This document shows, one piece after another, positions 16,036-24,053 of a DNA stretch of 64,000 nucleotides. The stretch comes from Brevibacillus brevis. Lineage in GTDB: Bacteria; Bacillota; Bacilli; Brevibacillales; Brevibacillaceae. The position numbers were made by a program, and so were the translations under genes. The stretch's first letter is position 1. Every line of letters begins with the position of its first letter. The stretch is taken from contig NZ_CP134050.1 in assembly GCF_031583145.1 (NCBI RefSeq), positions 4,701,501 through 4,765,500 of the forward strand, given 5' to 3'. The notes beneath the pieces were generated by a model that saw only the letters and a list, made by a program, of their open reading frames with translations, was not told where the DNA came from and ran no database searches.

Positions 16036-16899
16036 TCAAAGGCCAGCCGCCTTGCCTGCGCAGCCGCACATCGCCATTTTCGCATGGGCAATTGCCTTTA
16101 CGGCTTGCTTGGCCCGTTTCATGTACGTCCGCGGATCGTTTTCATCCGGGTTTTCCCCGAACACCTGCCTGATCGCGCCGGAAAAGGCGATGCGCAGCTC
16201 GGTCGCAACATTCATTTTTGCCATGCCGAGCGAAACGGCTCGCTTTACCTGCTCTTCCGGTATGCCGGAGCCGCCGTGCAGCACGAGCGGAACCCCGACC
16301 CTCGACGCGATCTCCTCCAGCCGGGAGAAGGCGATTTTCGGTTTGCCCTTGTACATGCCGTGCGCCGTCCCGATGGCGGGGGCCAGCGTATCCACTCCCG
16401 TCAACGCGGCAAACCGTTCGCACTCCGCCGGATCGGCCAGCACGGCGTCCGCTTCGTCTACCGCCAGCTCCTCCTCGACACCCCCTACCTTCCCCAGCTC
16501 GGCCTCCACATTGACACCTGCACGGTGGGCGAGCTCGACAACCCGCTTGGTCTGCTCCACGTTTTCCTCGAAAGGGCGCATGGAAGCGTCGATCATGACC
16601 GACGTGTAGCCTGCCGCTATGCATCGCTCGATCAGCGCGTAGTCGTGGCAGTGATCCAGATGCAGGGCGATGGGGACACGAACCGATCCGGCCGCGACCC
16701 GCGCGATTGCTGCGATGTATTCCGGCCCGAGGTGTCCTACCGTGCCGACTGTTGTCTGGAGGATGAGGGGAGCCTGCGCTTCCTCCGCCGCTTCCACCAC
16801 CGCCTGCAGCATTTCCAGCGTATGCACGTTGAACGCGCCTACGCAGTACCCTTCCTTTCGCGCCTTTCTCAGCATTTCCGTCGATGATACCAATGACAT
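16036..16899 (-). CDS. Class II fructose/tagatose-bisphosphate aldolase
   Basis: This 287-residue zinc aldolase of the FbaA/GatY/KbaY family has the catalytic Asp and zinc His in HLDHCHDY (about residues 80-87), the EAELGKVGG strand, zinc His in IGTAHGMYKG, and LHGGSGIPEEQVKRAVSLG followed by KMNVATELR for phosphate binding. It cleaves fructose- or tagatose-1,6-bisphosphate to DHAP and glyceraldehyde 3-phosphate. It sits 7 nt behind the DeoR gene, with AAGGAG across the DeoR stop. GatY-type lengths (~284) match. The choice between fructose and tagatose cannot be made from sequence alone; the PGI/PMI-type neighbour favours fructose. Confidence 0.9.
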   Translation of the reverse strand: MSLVSSTEMLRKARKEGYCVGAFNVHTLEMLQAVVEAAEEAQAPLILQTTVGTVGHLGPEYIAAIARVAAGSVRVPIALHLDHCHDYALIERCIAAGYTSVMIDASMRPFEENVEQTKRVVELAHRAGVNVEAELGKVGGVEEELAVDEADAVLADPAECERFAALTGVDTLAPAIGTAHGMYKGKPKIAFSRLEEIASRVGVPLVLHGGSGIPEEQVKRAVSLGMAKMNVATELRIAFSGAIRQVFGENPDENDPRTYMKRAKQAVKAIAHAKMAMCGCAGKAAGL

Positions 16900-16906
16900 G
16901 TCCGGA

Positions 16907-17686
16907 TCACTCCTTGTCCTCCTGGCCCTCCGCCAGTTCGATCTTCACGCCCAGCTCGCGAAACGTGGCAAGCGTCTGCTCATCCAGCCGGTCCGTAACG
17001 ATCCGGTCCACATCCGACAAATCGGCGAAGCTGCTGAAATGCGTCTCGCCAAATTTGGTATGATCGGCGAGCACGTACACCTTGCGCGAGCGTTCCATCA
17101 TGATGCGGTTTGCTTTGCCCTCGGCCAGGGAAAGCGTGGATAAGCCGTCATGCTCATGTATCCCGTCCGCGCCAATGAAGCACTTGGACACGGACAGCTT
17201 TTTCAGATTGTCCTCCGCTACCGGACCTACGAGCGCGAAAGACTTTGCCCGCATCTCCCCTCCGATCAGAATGACGTGGTGCGCTCCGTGGCTGTTCAGC
17301 TCCATCGCGATATTGACCGCATTGGTCACGATGGTGAGGTCGGGGATCTGGCCGAGCAGCTTGGCGAGCTCCATCGTCGTCGTCCCTGCCCCGAGGATCA
17401 GAGTATCGCCCGGCTGGATATGGGCGAGAGCCTGTCTCGCGATGCGCGCTTTCTCTTCTACGCGCTCCCCCTGCTTTTCTGTGAAGCTGCGCTCCAACGG
17501 CAGGAAGTGGGCAACCGACGCTCCTCCGTGCACGCGTGACAACAGCCCTTCCTGCTCCAGCTTGATCAAGTCCTTGCGAACCGTCACCTCGGATACGTCA
17601 AGCAGCCTGCTCAGCTCGGCGACTGTTACGGTTTTTTTCTTCTGCACATGCTCCAGGATCCTGCCGTGTCTCTCTGTGGCCAACAT
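16907..17686 (-). CDS. DeoR-family repressor
   Basis: This 259-residue DeoR/GlpR-type regulator has an N-terminal winged helix (TVAELSRLLDVSEVTVRKDLIKLEQEGLLSRVHGGA), then a sugar-phosphate isomerase-like effector domain with DTLILGAGTTTMELAKLL and SKCFIGADGIHEHDGLST. Such proteins are usually inactivated by a sugar phosphate made in the pathway they control. The start is ATG at 17686, 8 nt behind GGGAGGA; the frame is open further but passes through the promoter region. It is the first gene of the aldolase/isomerase/kinase operon and probably binds the repeated TTTCG elements upstream of itself. Confidence 0.9.
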   Translation of the reverse strand: MLATERHGRILEHVQKKKTVTVAELSRLLDVSEVTVRKDLIKLEQEGLLSRVHGGASVAHFLPLERSFTEKQGERVEEKARIARQALAHIQPGDTLILGAGTTTMELAKLLGQIPDLTIVTNAVNIAMELNSHGAHHVILIGGEMRAKSFALVGPVAEDNLKKLSVSKCFIGADGIHEHDGLSTLSLAEGKANRIMMERSRKVYVLADHTKFGETHFSSFADLSDVDRIVTDRLDEQTLATFRELGVKIELAEGQEDKE

Positions 17687-17734
17687 GAATGAAATCCTCC
17701 CTGGGATGAGTGTCTGTCGGTCTGCTGTAGTTAC

Positions 17735-17813
17735 TTTCACGTTTCGATTACATTCGATTTCTTTCGTTTTCTTTCAGTTTCATCCTACCATTTGAAATGA
17801 ACATCCGTCAAAC
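17735..17813 (-). promoter_or_regulatory. Promoter and phased direct repeats for DeoR
   Basis: On the minus strand TTGACG (17813-17808), an 18-nt spacer and TAGGAT (17789-17784) form a promoter. Downstream, TTTCG/TTTCA elements (plus-strand view) begin at about 17735, 17742, 17752, 17764 and 17774, roughly one helical turn apart for most. Direct repeats of this kind are typical of DeoR-family operators. Confidence 0.55.
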
Positions 17814-17917
17814 AAAATCAAATTTTCCAAAAACAACAGATTGTCGGAATCTCCGGAAGCCAGGGAACACCTAGGCCGCTGTCCATATCCTGACCGCAGC
17901 GTATCGGTGTACCCGTC

Positions 17918-17953
17918 AAAAAAACAACGAGTGTATCTGCTCGTTGTTTTTTC
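17918..17953. terminator. Bidirectional terminator downstream of HxlR gene
   Basis: AACAACGAG (17923-17931) pairs with CTCGTTGTT (17940-17948), with T-runs on both strands. On the minus strand it ends the HxlR transcript. Confidence 0.8.
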
Positions 17954-17975
17954 TGGATCGTCGATGTCGATGTAA

Positions 17976-18326
17976 TCAATCGCCGTCATTTTCTTCCGCT
18001 ATTTTTCTCGACTGAATATACTGATCCCCAATCGCGGCAAACGGCTCCAGCAAAGCTCCCAGGCTGCGCCCCAAATCCGTCAGGGAATATTCCACCTTCG
18101 GGGGCACCGATGGGTGGGCAATCCTTCGAACGATCCCATCCCCCTCCAGCTCGCGAAGCTGCATCGTCAGCACGTGTCTGGATACTTCGGGAATGCTGCG
18201 TTGGAGCTCCCCGAACCGCTTCGTTCCTCCGTGCAATACGTACATGATTCTTGGCTTCCATTTCCCACTTACCATATGCAATCCTACTTCTACTGGACAA
18301 CCGTATGTTTGATCCTGGTAAGGCAT
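17976..18326 (-). CDS. HxlR-family winged-helix regulator
   Basis: This 116-residue protein of the HxlR family has a Cys in the N-terminal TYGCPVEVGL (often the redox-sensing Cys in YodB/HypR relatives), GKWKPRIMYVLHGG, FGELQRSIPEVSRHVLTMQL as recognition helix region, and a wing with PPKVEYSLTDLG. The start is ATG at 18326, 7 nt behind GGAGGG; two earlier in-frame ATGs overlap that ribosome binding site. It is divergent from an NTF2-like gene, with a shared promoter region that also carries the TTGTGCGTACTTC box found at the second HxlR locus. Confidence 0.9.
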   Translation of the reverse strand: MPYQDQTYGCPVEVGLHMVSGKWKPRIMYVLHGGTKRFGELQRSIPEVSRHVLTMQLRELEGDGIVRRIAHPSVPPKVEYSLTDLGRSLGALLEPFAAIGDQYIQSRKIAEENDGD

Positions 18327-18370
18327 TGCCATTCCCTCCATGGTCAGCTTTTCCTGACATAGTCAGCTAA

Positions 18371-18424
18371 TTGTGCGTACTTCCCTTGGTTCAAATCGAC
18401 CGCTACGATAAGAATATCCTTATC
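18371..18424. promoter_or_regulatory. HxlR divergent control region
   Basis: TTGTGCGTACTTC (18371-18383) is identical to 24443-24455 in the other HxlR divergon. Nearby lies the perfect 6+6 inverted repeat GATAAGAATATCCTTATC (18407-18424), about 20 nt before the NTF2-like start. Both are candidate operators. Confidence 0.55.
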
Positions 18425-18444
18425 ATACAAAGGGAGGAGATACC

Positions 18445-18840
18445 ATGAGTCAACTGAAAAGTCCCGTGATGCACCCCCAGGACATGAATGCCGCATTCGC
18501 GGATGCTTACAATTCTAGAGACTTGAAACGAGTGTTGGCATTATACGAACCCGAAAGCATCCTCGTCAACCCGCGTGGAGACTTTGAACAAGGTACAACT
18601 GCCTTCCGAGCCACGCTGCATGATTTTTTAAAACAAGAGGGAACCTTGGTCTCGAAAAATATGTATTGCATCCCATTCGAAGATCTCGCTCTCCTGCGGG
18701 CCCACTATATTTTGGAGACAGTGGATGCGAACGGAAACCCCGCAACAGTGGAAGGACATACCTCGGAGGTGGTTCGAAGGCAGGCGGATGGCAGTTGGAA
18801 ATATATCATCGATCATCCGTTTGGCGCCGATCCGGTATAA
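18445..18840 (+). CDS. NTF2/SnoaL-like small protein
   Basis: This 131-residue protein has the fold pattern of the SnoaL/DUF4440 group: an N-terminal helix pair (AAFADAYNSRDLKRVLALYE), then PESILVNPRGDFEQGTTAFR, and a C-terminal strand pair ending SWKYIIDHPFG. These proteins bind small molecules or act as isomerases/hydrolases; no catalytic set can be assigned here. A good GGGAGGAGATACC precedes the ATG. It is divergent from an HxlR regulator, so it is probably induced by the signal that regulator senses (often quinones, aldehydes or oxidants). Confidence 0.8.
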   Translation: MSQLKSPVMHPQDMNAAFADAYNSRDLKRVLALYEPESILVNPRGDFEQGTTAFRATLHDFLKQEGTLVSKNMYCIPFEDLALLRAHYILETVDANGNPATVEGHTSEVVRRQADGSWKYIIDHPFGADPV

Positions 18841-18937
18841 CCACGGACTCCCCAGCCATACAGTCCTTACCGCAGCCATGTATCATCGTATAAGATAAAA
18901 CTGCGAAAGGTAAATCTATGGCTGAGGAGGGATACCT

Positions 18938-19489
18938 ATGAGCGAAAAAAAGAAAGAAAAGATCTTCTACGAACGAGGGACGGATGAACTTCGGGAGAAA
19001 AGCCTGCGTGCTCAAAAGCTGGTGATGGACTTCAATCTGTCGGATCCCGCGGATACAGAAAAGAAAGACCGATTGGTGAAAGAGCTGTTTGGCAGCGTCG
19101 GTGAAGGGGTGTGCATCGAGCACAATTTCCATTGCGATTTGGGCTACAACATTCATGTTGGCCGCAACTTCTATGCTGGCTATAACTGCACCATATTGGA
19201 TATGGCAGAAGTACGCATCGGCGACGACTGCATGATCGCACCGAATGTAGGGATCTACACGGCCGGTCATTCGATTGAGCCTATGAACCGAAACAAAACG
19301 GGCTACGCCATACCCGTTACGATCGGAAAGAATGTGTGGATTGGAGGCCATTCCGTCATTTTGCCGGGCGTTTCGATCGGGGACAATTCGATTGTAGCTG
19401 CCGGTTCGGTAGTGACGAAAGATGTGCCAGCCCATACGATTGTCGCGGGCAATCCGGCTAAGGTGGTAAAGTACATCACTGAGCAATAA
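18938..19489 (+). CDS. maa: Sugar O-acetyltransferase (maltose acetyltransferase type)
   Basis: This 183-residue left-handed beta-helix enzyme has an N-terminal Mac domain (EKIFYERGTDELREKSLRAQ) and then hexapeptide repeats with the catalytic His in YTAGHSIEP (about residues 107-115) and IGKNVWIGGHSVILPGVSIG. It transfers acetyl from acetyl-CoA to glucose, maltose or related sugars in the cytoplasm. GAGGAGGG precedes the ATG. It is monocistronic and convergent with cutC. Length and motif order are normal for the family. Confidence 0.92.
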   Translation: MSEKKKEKIFYERGTDELREKSLRAQKLVMDFNLSDPADTEKKDRLVKELFGSVGEGVCIEHNFHCDLGYNIHVGRNFYAGYNCTILDMAEVRIGDDCMIAPNVGIYTAGHSIEPMNRNKTGYAIPVTIGKNVWIGGHSVILPGVSIGDNSIVAAGSVVTKDVPAHTIVAGNPAKVVKYITEQ

Positions 19490-19546
19490 AATGGATGCTC
19501 GGAAGCATGGATGGAACTAACGGGAATCGCTCACTCCATACACCAA

Positions 19547-19569
19547 GCCGGTCTACTTTTCTGACCGGC
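19547..19569. terminator. Weak hairpin between convergent maa and cutC
   Basis: GCCGGTC (19547-19553) pairs perfectly with GACCGGC (19563-19569). There is only a short T-run on the plus strand, so termination is uncertain. Confidence 0.4.
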
Positions 19570-19594
19570 CCGTTTGGATGACACCCCGCAAGAT

Positions 19595-20281
19595 CTACAG
19601 TTGGAACCTTTGTTTCAACTCCCGTACTTTTTCCACATCTACGTACTGAAGGGCTTGTCCCCCTGTGCGGACTCCCGTGCCGACATGCACTTCTTTCACG
19701 CCTGTCTTTGCGATCAGCCCGCCGACGTTGTCCAGCGTAAGGCCGCTGCCTGCCAGAATGGACAGCTGCGTGTGCTTCGTCCGCTCTACCAGGCTGGCGA
19801 TGCGCTCGGCCCCGTCGAGCGCGTTTTTTTGTCCCCCCGAGGTCAGCAGGTGGCGCACCTGCGGGTAGCCCAGAAGAACTTGAAGCGCTGCGAAATGATC
19901 GGCAGCTTCGTCGAATGCCCGATGGAAGGTGACATCCAGCCCGTCCGCTTCGGATAGCAGCATTTCCAGTCCCCTCTGGTCGATCGTCCCCTCTTCCGTG
20001 AGCATGCCGATGACGATCCCGGCAGCCCCGATCTCGCGAATCACCCGCACATCCTCTCGCATTACGCGCAAGTCGTCCTGATTGTAGCAAAACGATTGGC
20101 TATGCGGGCGAATCATGACATTGACGGGAATCGAAACGGCTTTGACGACCGCTTCCGCCAAGCCCCAGCTCGGAGTCAGTCCCCCTTCCAAGATCCCGGT
20201 GATCAGCTCCAGCCGATCGGCTCCCCCTTGCTCTGCCCGTTTGGCATCTTCTACCGAGGTCGCGATTACCTCTACGATCAT
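19595..20281 (-). CDS. cutC: CutC-family protein
   Basis: This 228-residue TIM-barrel protein of the CutC family has the N-terminal VEVIATSVEDAKRAEQGGAD, RLELITGILEGGLTPS, VNVMIRPHSQSFCYN, DVTFHRAFDEA and LTSGGQKNALDG, all in family order. It was named for copper homeostasis, but the biochemical role remains unclear; some members bind Cu(I). GGAGG lies 7 nt before the ATG. It sits 41 nt downstream of the broken asparaginase gene on the same strand and may have been its operon partner. Confidence 0.93.
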   Translation of the reverse strand: MIVEVIATSVEDAKRAEQGGADRLELITGILEGGLTPSWGLAEAVVKAVSIPVNVMIRPHSQSFCYNQDDLRVMREDVRVIREIGAAGIVIGMLTEEGTIDQRGLEMLLSEADGLDVTFHRAFDEAADHFAALQVLLGYPQVRHLLTSGGQKNALDGAERIASLVERTKHTQLSILAGSGLTLDNVGGLIAKTGVKEVHVGTGVRTGGQALQYVDVEKVRELKQRFQL

Positions 20282-20322
20282 GACTATTCCTCCGTTCTAT
20301 TCCATGATGAGACGGTTTGCGC

Positions 20323-21083
20323 CTATCTTCTTTCCAGGGCGAACACTGCTCTTCTCTCGCCCACGACCCGCTGGTTGTCGTTTTTGATTTCTGTCGGCAC
20401 CAGTGCTTGCAGCCGCTGGATGGTCTCCTCATGATCGTAACCGATCTGCTGCAGAATGGATGCGATGACGAGAGGCCACACCTGCTCGGAGCCGTCGATC
20501 ACCTTGAGCGAGAAGCCGAGTCTTTCCTTTTTGAGAGCGAAGCCGTACACCCCCATCGCTCCCCCTTTGGCGATGATGTTCGGGTCTTCCAGCAAAGCGG
20601 TACAGGTGAAGTGGCGGCTGGCCACGATGTCTGGGTTTTCGCTCATCCAGCCCGTCAGTTTGACGACGGCCTCCCGCGTCTCGAGATCCGCGATCAAATC
20701 CGGGCACGCCAGCTTCAGGTACGCGATGGCCAAATGTCTGAGCGGCAGCGCGAAGACGGGAAAGCCGCAGCCGTCTGTCCCGAGCCGAATATGCTCCTCG
20801 GGGTAGTCGGCCAGATCGGCGAATGCCGCCAGCGCCTCTTGCTGCAAAGGATGCTCCGGCTCGAAGTAATCGATGGTAGAGAGGCCACGCACCTTGGACA
20901 AGGTGAGATAGCCGAGATGCTTGCCCGCGCAGTTGTGAAAGAGCCGCCGCTTCGCTATCCCGCTCGCCAGGCAGGCGACGAATAGATGACCTCGCCCCTC
21001 TCGTTTACCCCGCACACGATGCCCATATGGACATTTTCCAGCACACCGCCGCGATACTCTTCCACCAATGTCTTGCAGTTCAT
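20323..21083 (-). pseudogene. L-asparaginase II-family gene, internally deleted and frameshifted
   Basis: The start (MNCKTLVEEYRGGVLENVHM, from ATG 21083) matches the N terminus of the plant-type/AnsA-like asparaginase II family. The rest (ASGIAKRRLFHNCAGKHLG, then GTDGCGFPVFALPLRHLAIA and the C-terminal TCTALLEDPNIIAKGGAMG) matches the middle and end. Between them about 100 residues are missing, and the frame shifts at the join near 20975, where the first frame ends in AWRAG-stop. Full-length relatives are about 330 residues. The catalytic nucleophile region is lost, so the gene should be non-functional. Confidence 0.85.
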
Positions 21084-21229
21084 TCTCATCATCTCCGCCG
21101 CATGATCGGTACCTCTACGCAACGCCATACTAGCAGGGAGCCCGGCGTCCGTCAATCGGCCGTGAGTCGGCGAGGGACCTTTTCGTACGGGAACCAGATA
21201 CCGACAGCCCACGCCAAGCCGATTTGTTG

Positions 21230-21235
21230 TATAAT
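21230..21235 (+). promoter_or_regulatory. -10 box of the queuosine operon
   Basis: A perfect TATAAT lies about 60 nt before the preQ1 aptamer. No convincing -35 was found at 16-18 nt. It is the best candidate promoter for queCDEF. Confidence 0.45.
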
Positions 21236-21294
21236 GTCTGAGGGCGCAAGCAGCATGTGCCCAACCGAATACGAAATCCATGCAGCCGCATGGG

Positions 21295-21329
21295 AGAGGT
21301 TCGCGAACTCCCTCTATAAAAAACTAAGG
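21295..21329 (+). ncRNA. preQ1-I riboswitch aptamer
   Basis: The P1 stem AGAGG (21295-21299) pairs with CCTCT (21311-21315) around the loop TTCGCGAACTC. It is followed by the diagnostic A-rich tail ATAAAAAACTAAGG (21316-21329). This matches the preQ1 class I motif in order and size. It lies upstream of queC and is followed by a terminator, so preQ1 should switch off queCDEF. Confidence 0.93.
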
Positions 21330-21336
21330 TGACAGG

Positions 21337-21372
21337 CAGTACCTTTCCTTCGGTATTGTTTTGTTTTTTTCA
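21337..21372 (+). terminator. Riboswitch expression-platform terminator
   Basis: CAGTACC (21337-21343) pairs with GGTATTG (21352-21358, one G-U). It is followed by TTTTG and a run of seven Ts. It lies directly downstream of the preQ1 aptamer and ahead of queC, as expected for transcriptional control. Confidence 0.85.
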
Positions 21373-21429
21373 GAGCAAAGTTCAAGAACTCTCTTTCTTC
21401 CCCTACAATTTCAAAGGAGATGGAGAGCG

Positions 21430-22101
21430 ATGAAAAAGGAAAAAGCCGTCGTTGTTTTCAGCGGTGGACAGGACAGCACCACCTGCCTGTTCTGGGCGAA
21501 ACAGCAATTCGGCGAAGTGGAAACAATCACGTTTGACTACGGGCAACGGCACAAGCTGGAGATCGAATGTGCACAGGAAATCGCCCGGGAGCTCGGCGTG
21601 GCAAACACGGTATTGGACATGAGCCTCTTGAATCAACTGGCGCCCAATGCCCTCACCCGCACAGACATTGACATCACCCATGAGGAAGGCCAGCTTCCTT
21701 CCACGTTTGTCGACGGACGCAACCTGCTGTTCCTGTCGTTTGCCGGCATATTCGCCAAACGGCGCGGGGCGCGCCATCTGGTCACAGGCGTGTGCGAAAC
21801 GGACTTTAGCGGCTATCCCGACTGCCGCGATTCGTTCATCAAATCGCTGAACGTGACGCTGAATCTGGCGATGGACTATCCGTTTGTGATTCACACCCCG
21901 CTCATGTGGCTTAACAAGGCGGAAACGTGGAAGCTGGCGGACGAGCTGGGTGCCTTCGCTTATATCCGCGAGAAGACCCTCACCTGCTACAACGGCATCA
22001 AAGGGGACGGCTGCGGCGAATGCCCGGCCTGCCTGCTGCGAAAAGCCGGACTTACCGCCTACCTTTCCGAGAAAGACATGCAAGGAGAGCATGCCCGATG
22101 A
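21430..22101 (+). CDS. queC: 7-cyano-7-deazaguanine synthase
   Basis: QueC converts 7-carboxy-7-deazaguanine to preQ0 using ATP and ammonia. The 223-residue protein has the PP-loop [13 protein letters not shown] (residues about 9-21), [14 protein letters not shown], and the C-terminal four-Cys zinc site C-x7-C-x2-C-x2-C ([16 protein letters not shown]). The ATG at 21430 was chosen because AAAGGAGATGGAGAG lies upstream; the frame runs on to 21361 through the terminator. Its TGA overlaps the queD ATG (ATGA). It is the first gene of the riboswitch-controlled operon queCDEF. Confidence 0.97.
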   Translation: MKKEKAVVVFSGGQDSTTCLFWAKQQFGEVETITFDYGQRHKLEIECAQEIARELGVANTVLDMSLLNQLAPNALTRTDIDITHEEGQLPSTFVDGRNLLFLSFAGIFAKRRGARHLVTGVCETDFSGYPDCRDSFIKSLNVTLNLAMDYPFVIHTPLMWLNKAETWKLADELGAFAYIREKTLTCYNGIKGDGCGECPACLLRKAGLTAYLSEKDMQGEHAR

Positions 22102-22586
22102 GCGCTAACTTCGACTTCCGCATCGTCGACCGCATGCAGCAGCTCGGGACTCACATCCAAAAATCCGAGCTTCGCTATCACAACAAGCGCGTGCTCGTCA
22201 GCAAGGAATTCACGTTTGACGCCGCCCACCATTTGCACGCCTACGAGGGCAAATGCAAAAACCTACACGGCCATACGTACAAGGTCGTGTTCGGGATCAG
22301 CGGCCACCCCGACGAGATCGGCCTGGTCATCGACTTTGGCGACATCAAGCAGATCTGGAAAGAGCACATCGAAATCTATCTGGATCACCGCTATCTGAAC
22401 GAAATGCTCCCTCCGATGAACACCACGGCCGAAAACATGGTCGTCTGGGTGTTTGAGCAGATGGAAAAGCAGCTGCAGTCGGAGGCGTACCGCAACCGAT
22501 ACAACGGCGCGCGCGTGGAGTTCGTCCGGCTGTTCGAGACGCCGACCAGCTACGCCGAAGCGAGACGGGAGTGGATGTACGAATGA
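22098..22586 (+). CDS. queD: 6-carboxytetrahydropterin synthase
   Basis: QueD makes 6-carboxy-5,6,7,8-tetrahydropterin from dihydroneopterin triphosphate. The 162-residue protein shows the zinc His residues in [11 protein letters not shown] and NLHGHTYKV, the catalytic Cys in [10 protein letters not shown], and DHRYLNEM. It has an N-terminal extension of about 35 residues compared with the ~120-residue minimal family members. The start overlaps the queC stop as ATGA, and its own stop overlaps the queE start in the same way, so translation is probably coupled through all three genes. Confidence 0.96.
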   Translation: MSANFDFRIVDRMQQLGTHIQKSELRYHNKRVLVSKEFTFDAAHHLHAYEGKCKNLHGHTYKVVFGISGHPDEIGLVIDFGDIKQIWKEHIEIYLDHRYLNEMLPPMNTTAENMVVWVFEQMEKQLQSEAYRNRYNGARVEFVRLFETPTSYAEARREWMYE

Positions 22587-23308
22587 GCCGAATCCCCGTA
22601 TTGGAAATCTTCGGACCGACAATCCAGGGCGAGGGCATGGTCATCGGACAAAAGACGATGTTCGTGCGTACCGCCGGCTGCGACTACCGCTGCAGCTGGT
22701 GCGACTCCGCCTTTACCTGGGACGGCTCCGCCAAGGATGAAATCAGGCAAATGACCGCGGAGGAAATCTGGGAAGAGCTGAGCCTTCTTGGGAAAGACCG
22801 CTTCTCGCACGTGACGATCTCGGGAGGCAATCCCGCTCTGCTGGAGAGCATCGGGGAGCTCGTACAGCTGCTGAAAGAGCGTGGCATCCGCTCCGCCGTA
22901 GAGACGCAGGGCAGCAAATGGCAGGACTGGCTGGCCGGCATCGACGACATCACGCTTTCTCCCAAGCCGCCCAGCTCCGGCATGCAGACCGACTACGCAG
23001 CGCTGGACCGGATCGTCGGGAATCTGCTTGAGTCCGGACACTCCGGCGTCAGCCTGAAGGTCGTCGTCTTCGACCAGACCGATTTCGAATATGCTCGCGG
23101 CATACATCGCCGCTATCCGGGCATCCCTTTTTACCTCCAGCCGGGCAATGCCGACATCGCAGAGGCTGATACGCAGGAGCTGCGGGAAAAACTGCTGGAG
23201 ACGTTCGAATGGCTGATCGATCAGGCAATGGCCGCTTCGGACATGAATGACGTGAAAGTCCTGCCGCAGCTGCACGCCCTCGTCTGGGGGAACAAGCGCG
23301 GCGTGTGA
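22583..23308 (+). CDS. queE: 7-carboxy-7-deazaguanine synthase (radical SAM)
   Basis: QueE is the radical-SAM enzyme that contracts the pterin ring to 7-carboxy-7-deazaguanine. The 241-residue protein has the C-x3-C-x2-C iron-sulfur motif in CDYRCSWCDSAF (about residues 33-44), substrate loop IQGEGMVIGQKTMFVRTAG and SAM-binding HVTISGGNPALL. The start is ATG 22583, overlapping the queD stop. A gap of about 85 nt separates it from queF. Confidence 0.96.
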   Translation: MSRIPVLEIFGPTIQGEGMVIGQKTMFVRTAGCDYRCSWCDSAFTWDGSAKDEIRQMTAEEIWEELSLLGKDRFSHVTISGGNPALLESIGELVQLLKERGIRSAVETQGSKWQDWLAGIDDITLSPKPPSSGMQTDYAALDRIVGNLLESGHSGVSLKVVVFDQTDFEYARGIHRRYPGIPFYLQPGNADIAEADTQELREKLLETFEWLIDQAMAASDMNDVKVLPQLHALVWGNKRGV

Positions 23309-23392
23309 GAGAGCAGCGACAAGACGTGCCACCACGCACCTCTGACAAACTGGCAAACTTGCAAACGAAAACAGAAACGAGGAGTTTTTTCT

Positions 23393-23890
23393 ATGGCAAA
23401 CCACCACGAACGCGATCTTTCTTCCCTGACGCTCCTGGGCAACCAGGGCACGACCTACCCGGCCACATACGATCCCGGCGTGCTGGAGTCCTTTGACAAC
23501 AAGCATCCGTACCGCGATTACTTCGTCAAGTTCAACTGCCCGGAATTCACCAGCCTGTGCCCGATCACGGGACAGCCGGACTTCGCGACGATCTACATCA
23601 GCTACATTCCCGACATCAAGATGGTCGAGAGCAAATCGCTCAAGCTGTACCTGTTCTCCTTCCGCAATCACGGCGACTTCCACGAAGACTGCGTGAACGT
23701 GATCATGAACGACCTGATCAAGCTGATGGACCCGAAATACATCGAGGTGTGGGGCAAATTCACCCCCCGCGGCGGCATTTCGATCGATCCGTACTGCAAC
23801 TACGGCAAGCCGGGAACAAAGTACGAGCAGATGGCGGAGTACCGTCTGATGAATCACGACATGTATCCGGAGAAAGTGGATAATCGGTAG
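23393..23890 (+). CDS. queF: NADPH-dependent preQ0 reductase (unimodular)
   Basis: QueF reduces the nitrile of preQ0 to preQ1, the step before tRNA insertion. The 165-residue protein is the short YkvM type. Visible features are the catalytic Cys in [13 protein letters not shown] (about residue 56), the QueF motif [20 protein letters not shown] (about residues 79-98) and the C-terminal [20 protein letters not shown] precedes the ATG. It is the last gene of the operon and is followed by a strong terminator. Confidence 0.97.
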   Translation: MANHHERDLSSLTLLGNQGTTYPATYDPGVLESFDNKHPYRDYFVKFNCPEFTSLCPITGQPDFATIYISYIPDIKMVESKSLKLYLFSFRNHGDFHEDCVNVIMNDLIKLMDPKYIEVWGKFTPRGGISIDPYCNYGKPGTKYEQMAEYRLMNHDMYPEKVDNR

Positions 23891-24010
23891 AAATTGATGC
23901 AAAGAAGGAAGGAAAAACCCTTGTTTTACAAGGGGCGGATTGTCGAGGTTTTCTGGAAAGGTCTCGTTGCCAGACATGCCTCGTAATCTTTTGTGACTCG
24001 GTGCAGAATG

Positions 24011-24053
24011 AAACGGACTAGCGTAAATGTCGAACGCTAGTCCGTTTCTTTTT
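24011..24053. terminator. Terminator between queF and convergent HxlR gene
   Basis: AAACGGACTAGCG (24011-24023) pairs over 13 bp with CGCTAGTCCGTTT (24035-24047), then CTTTTTG on the plus strand. The stop of the convergent HxlR gene lies inside the second arm. Confidence 0.9.
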
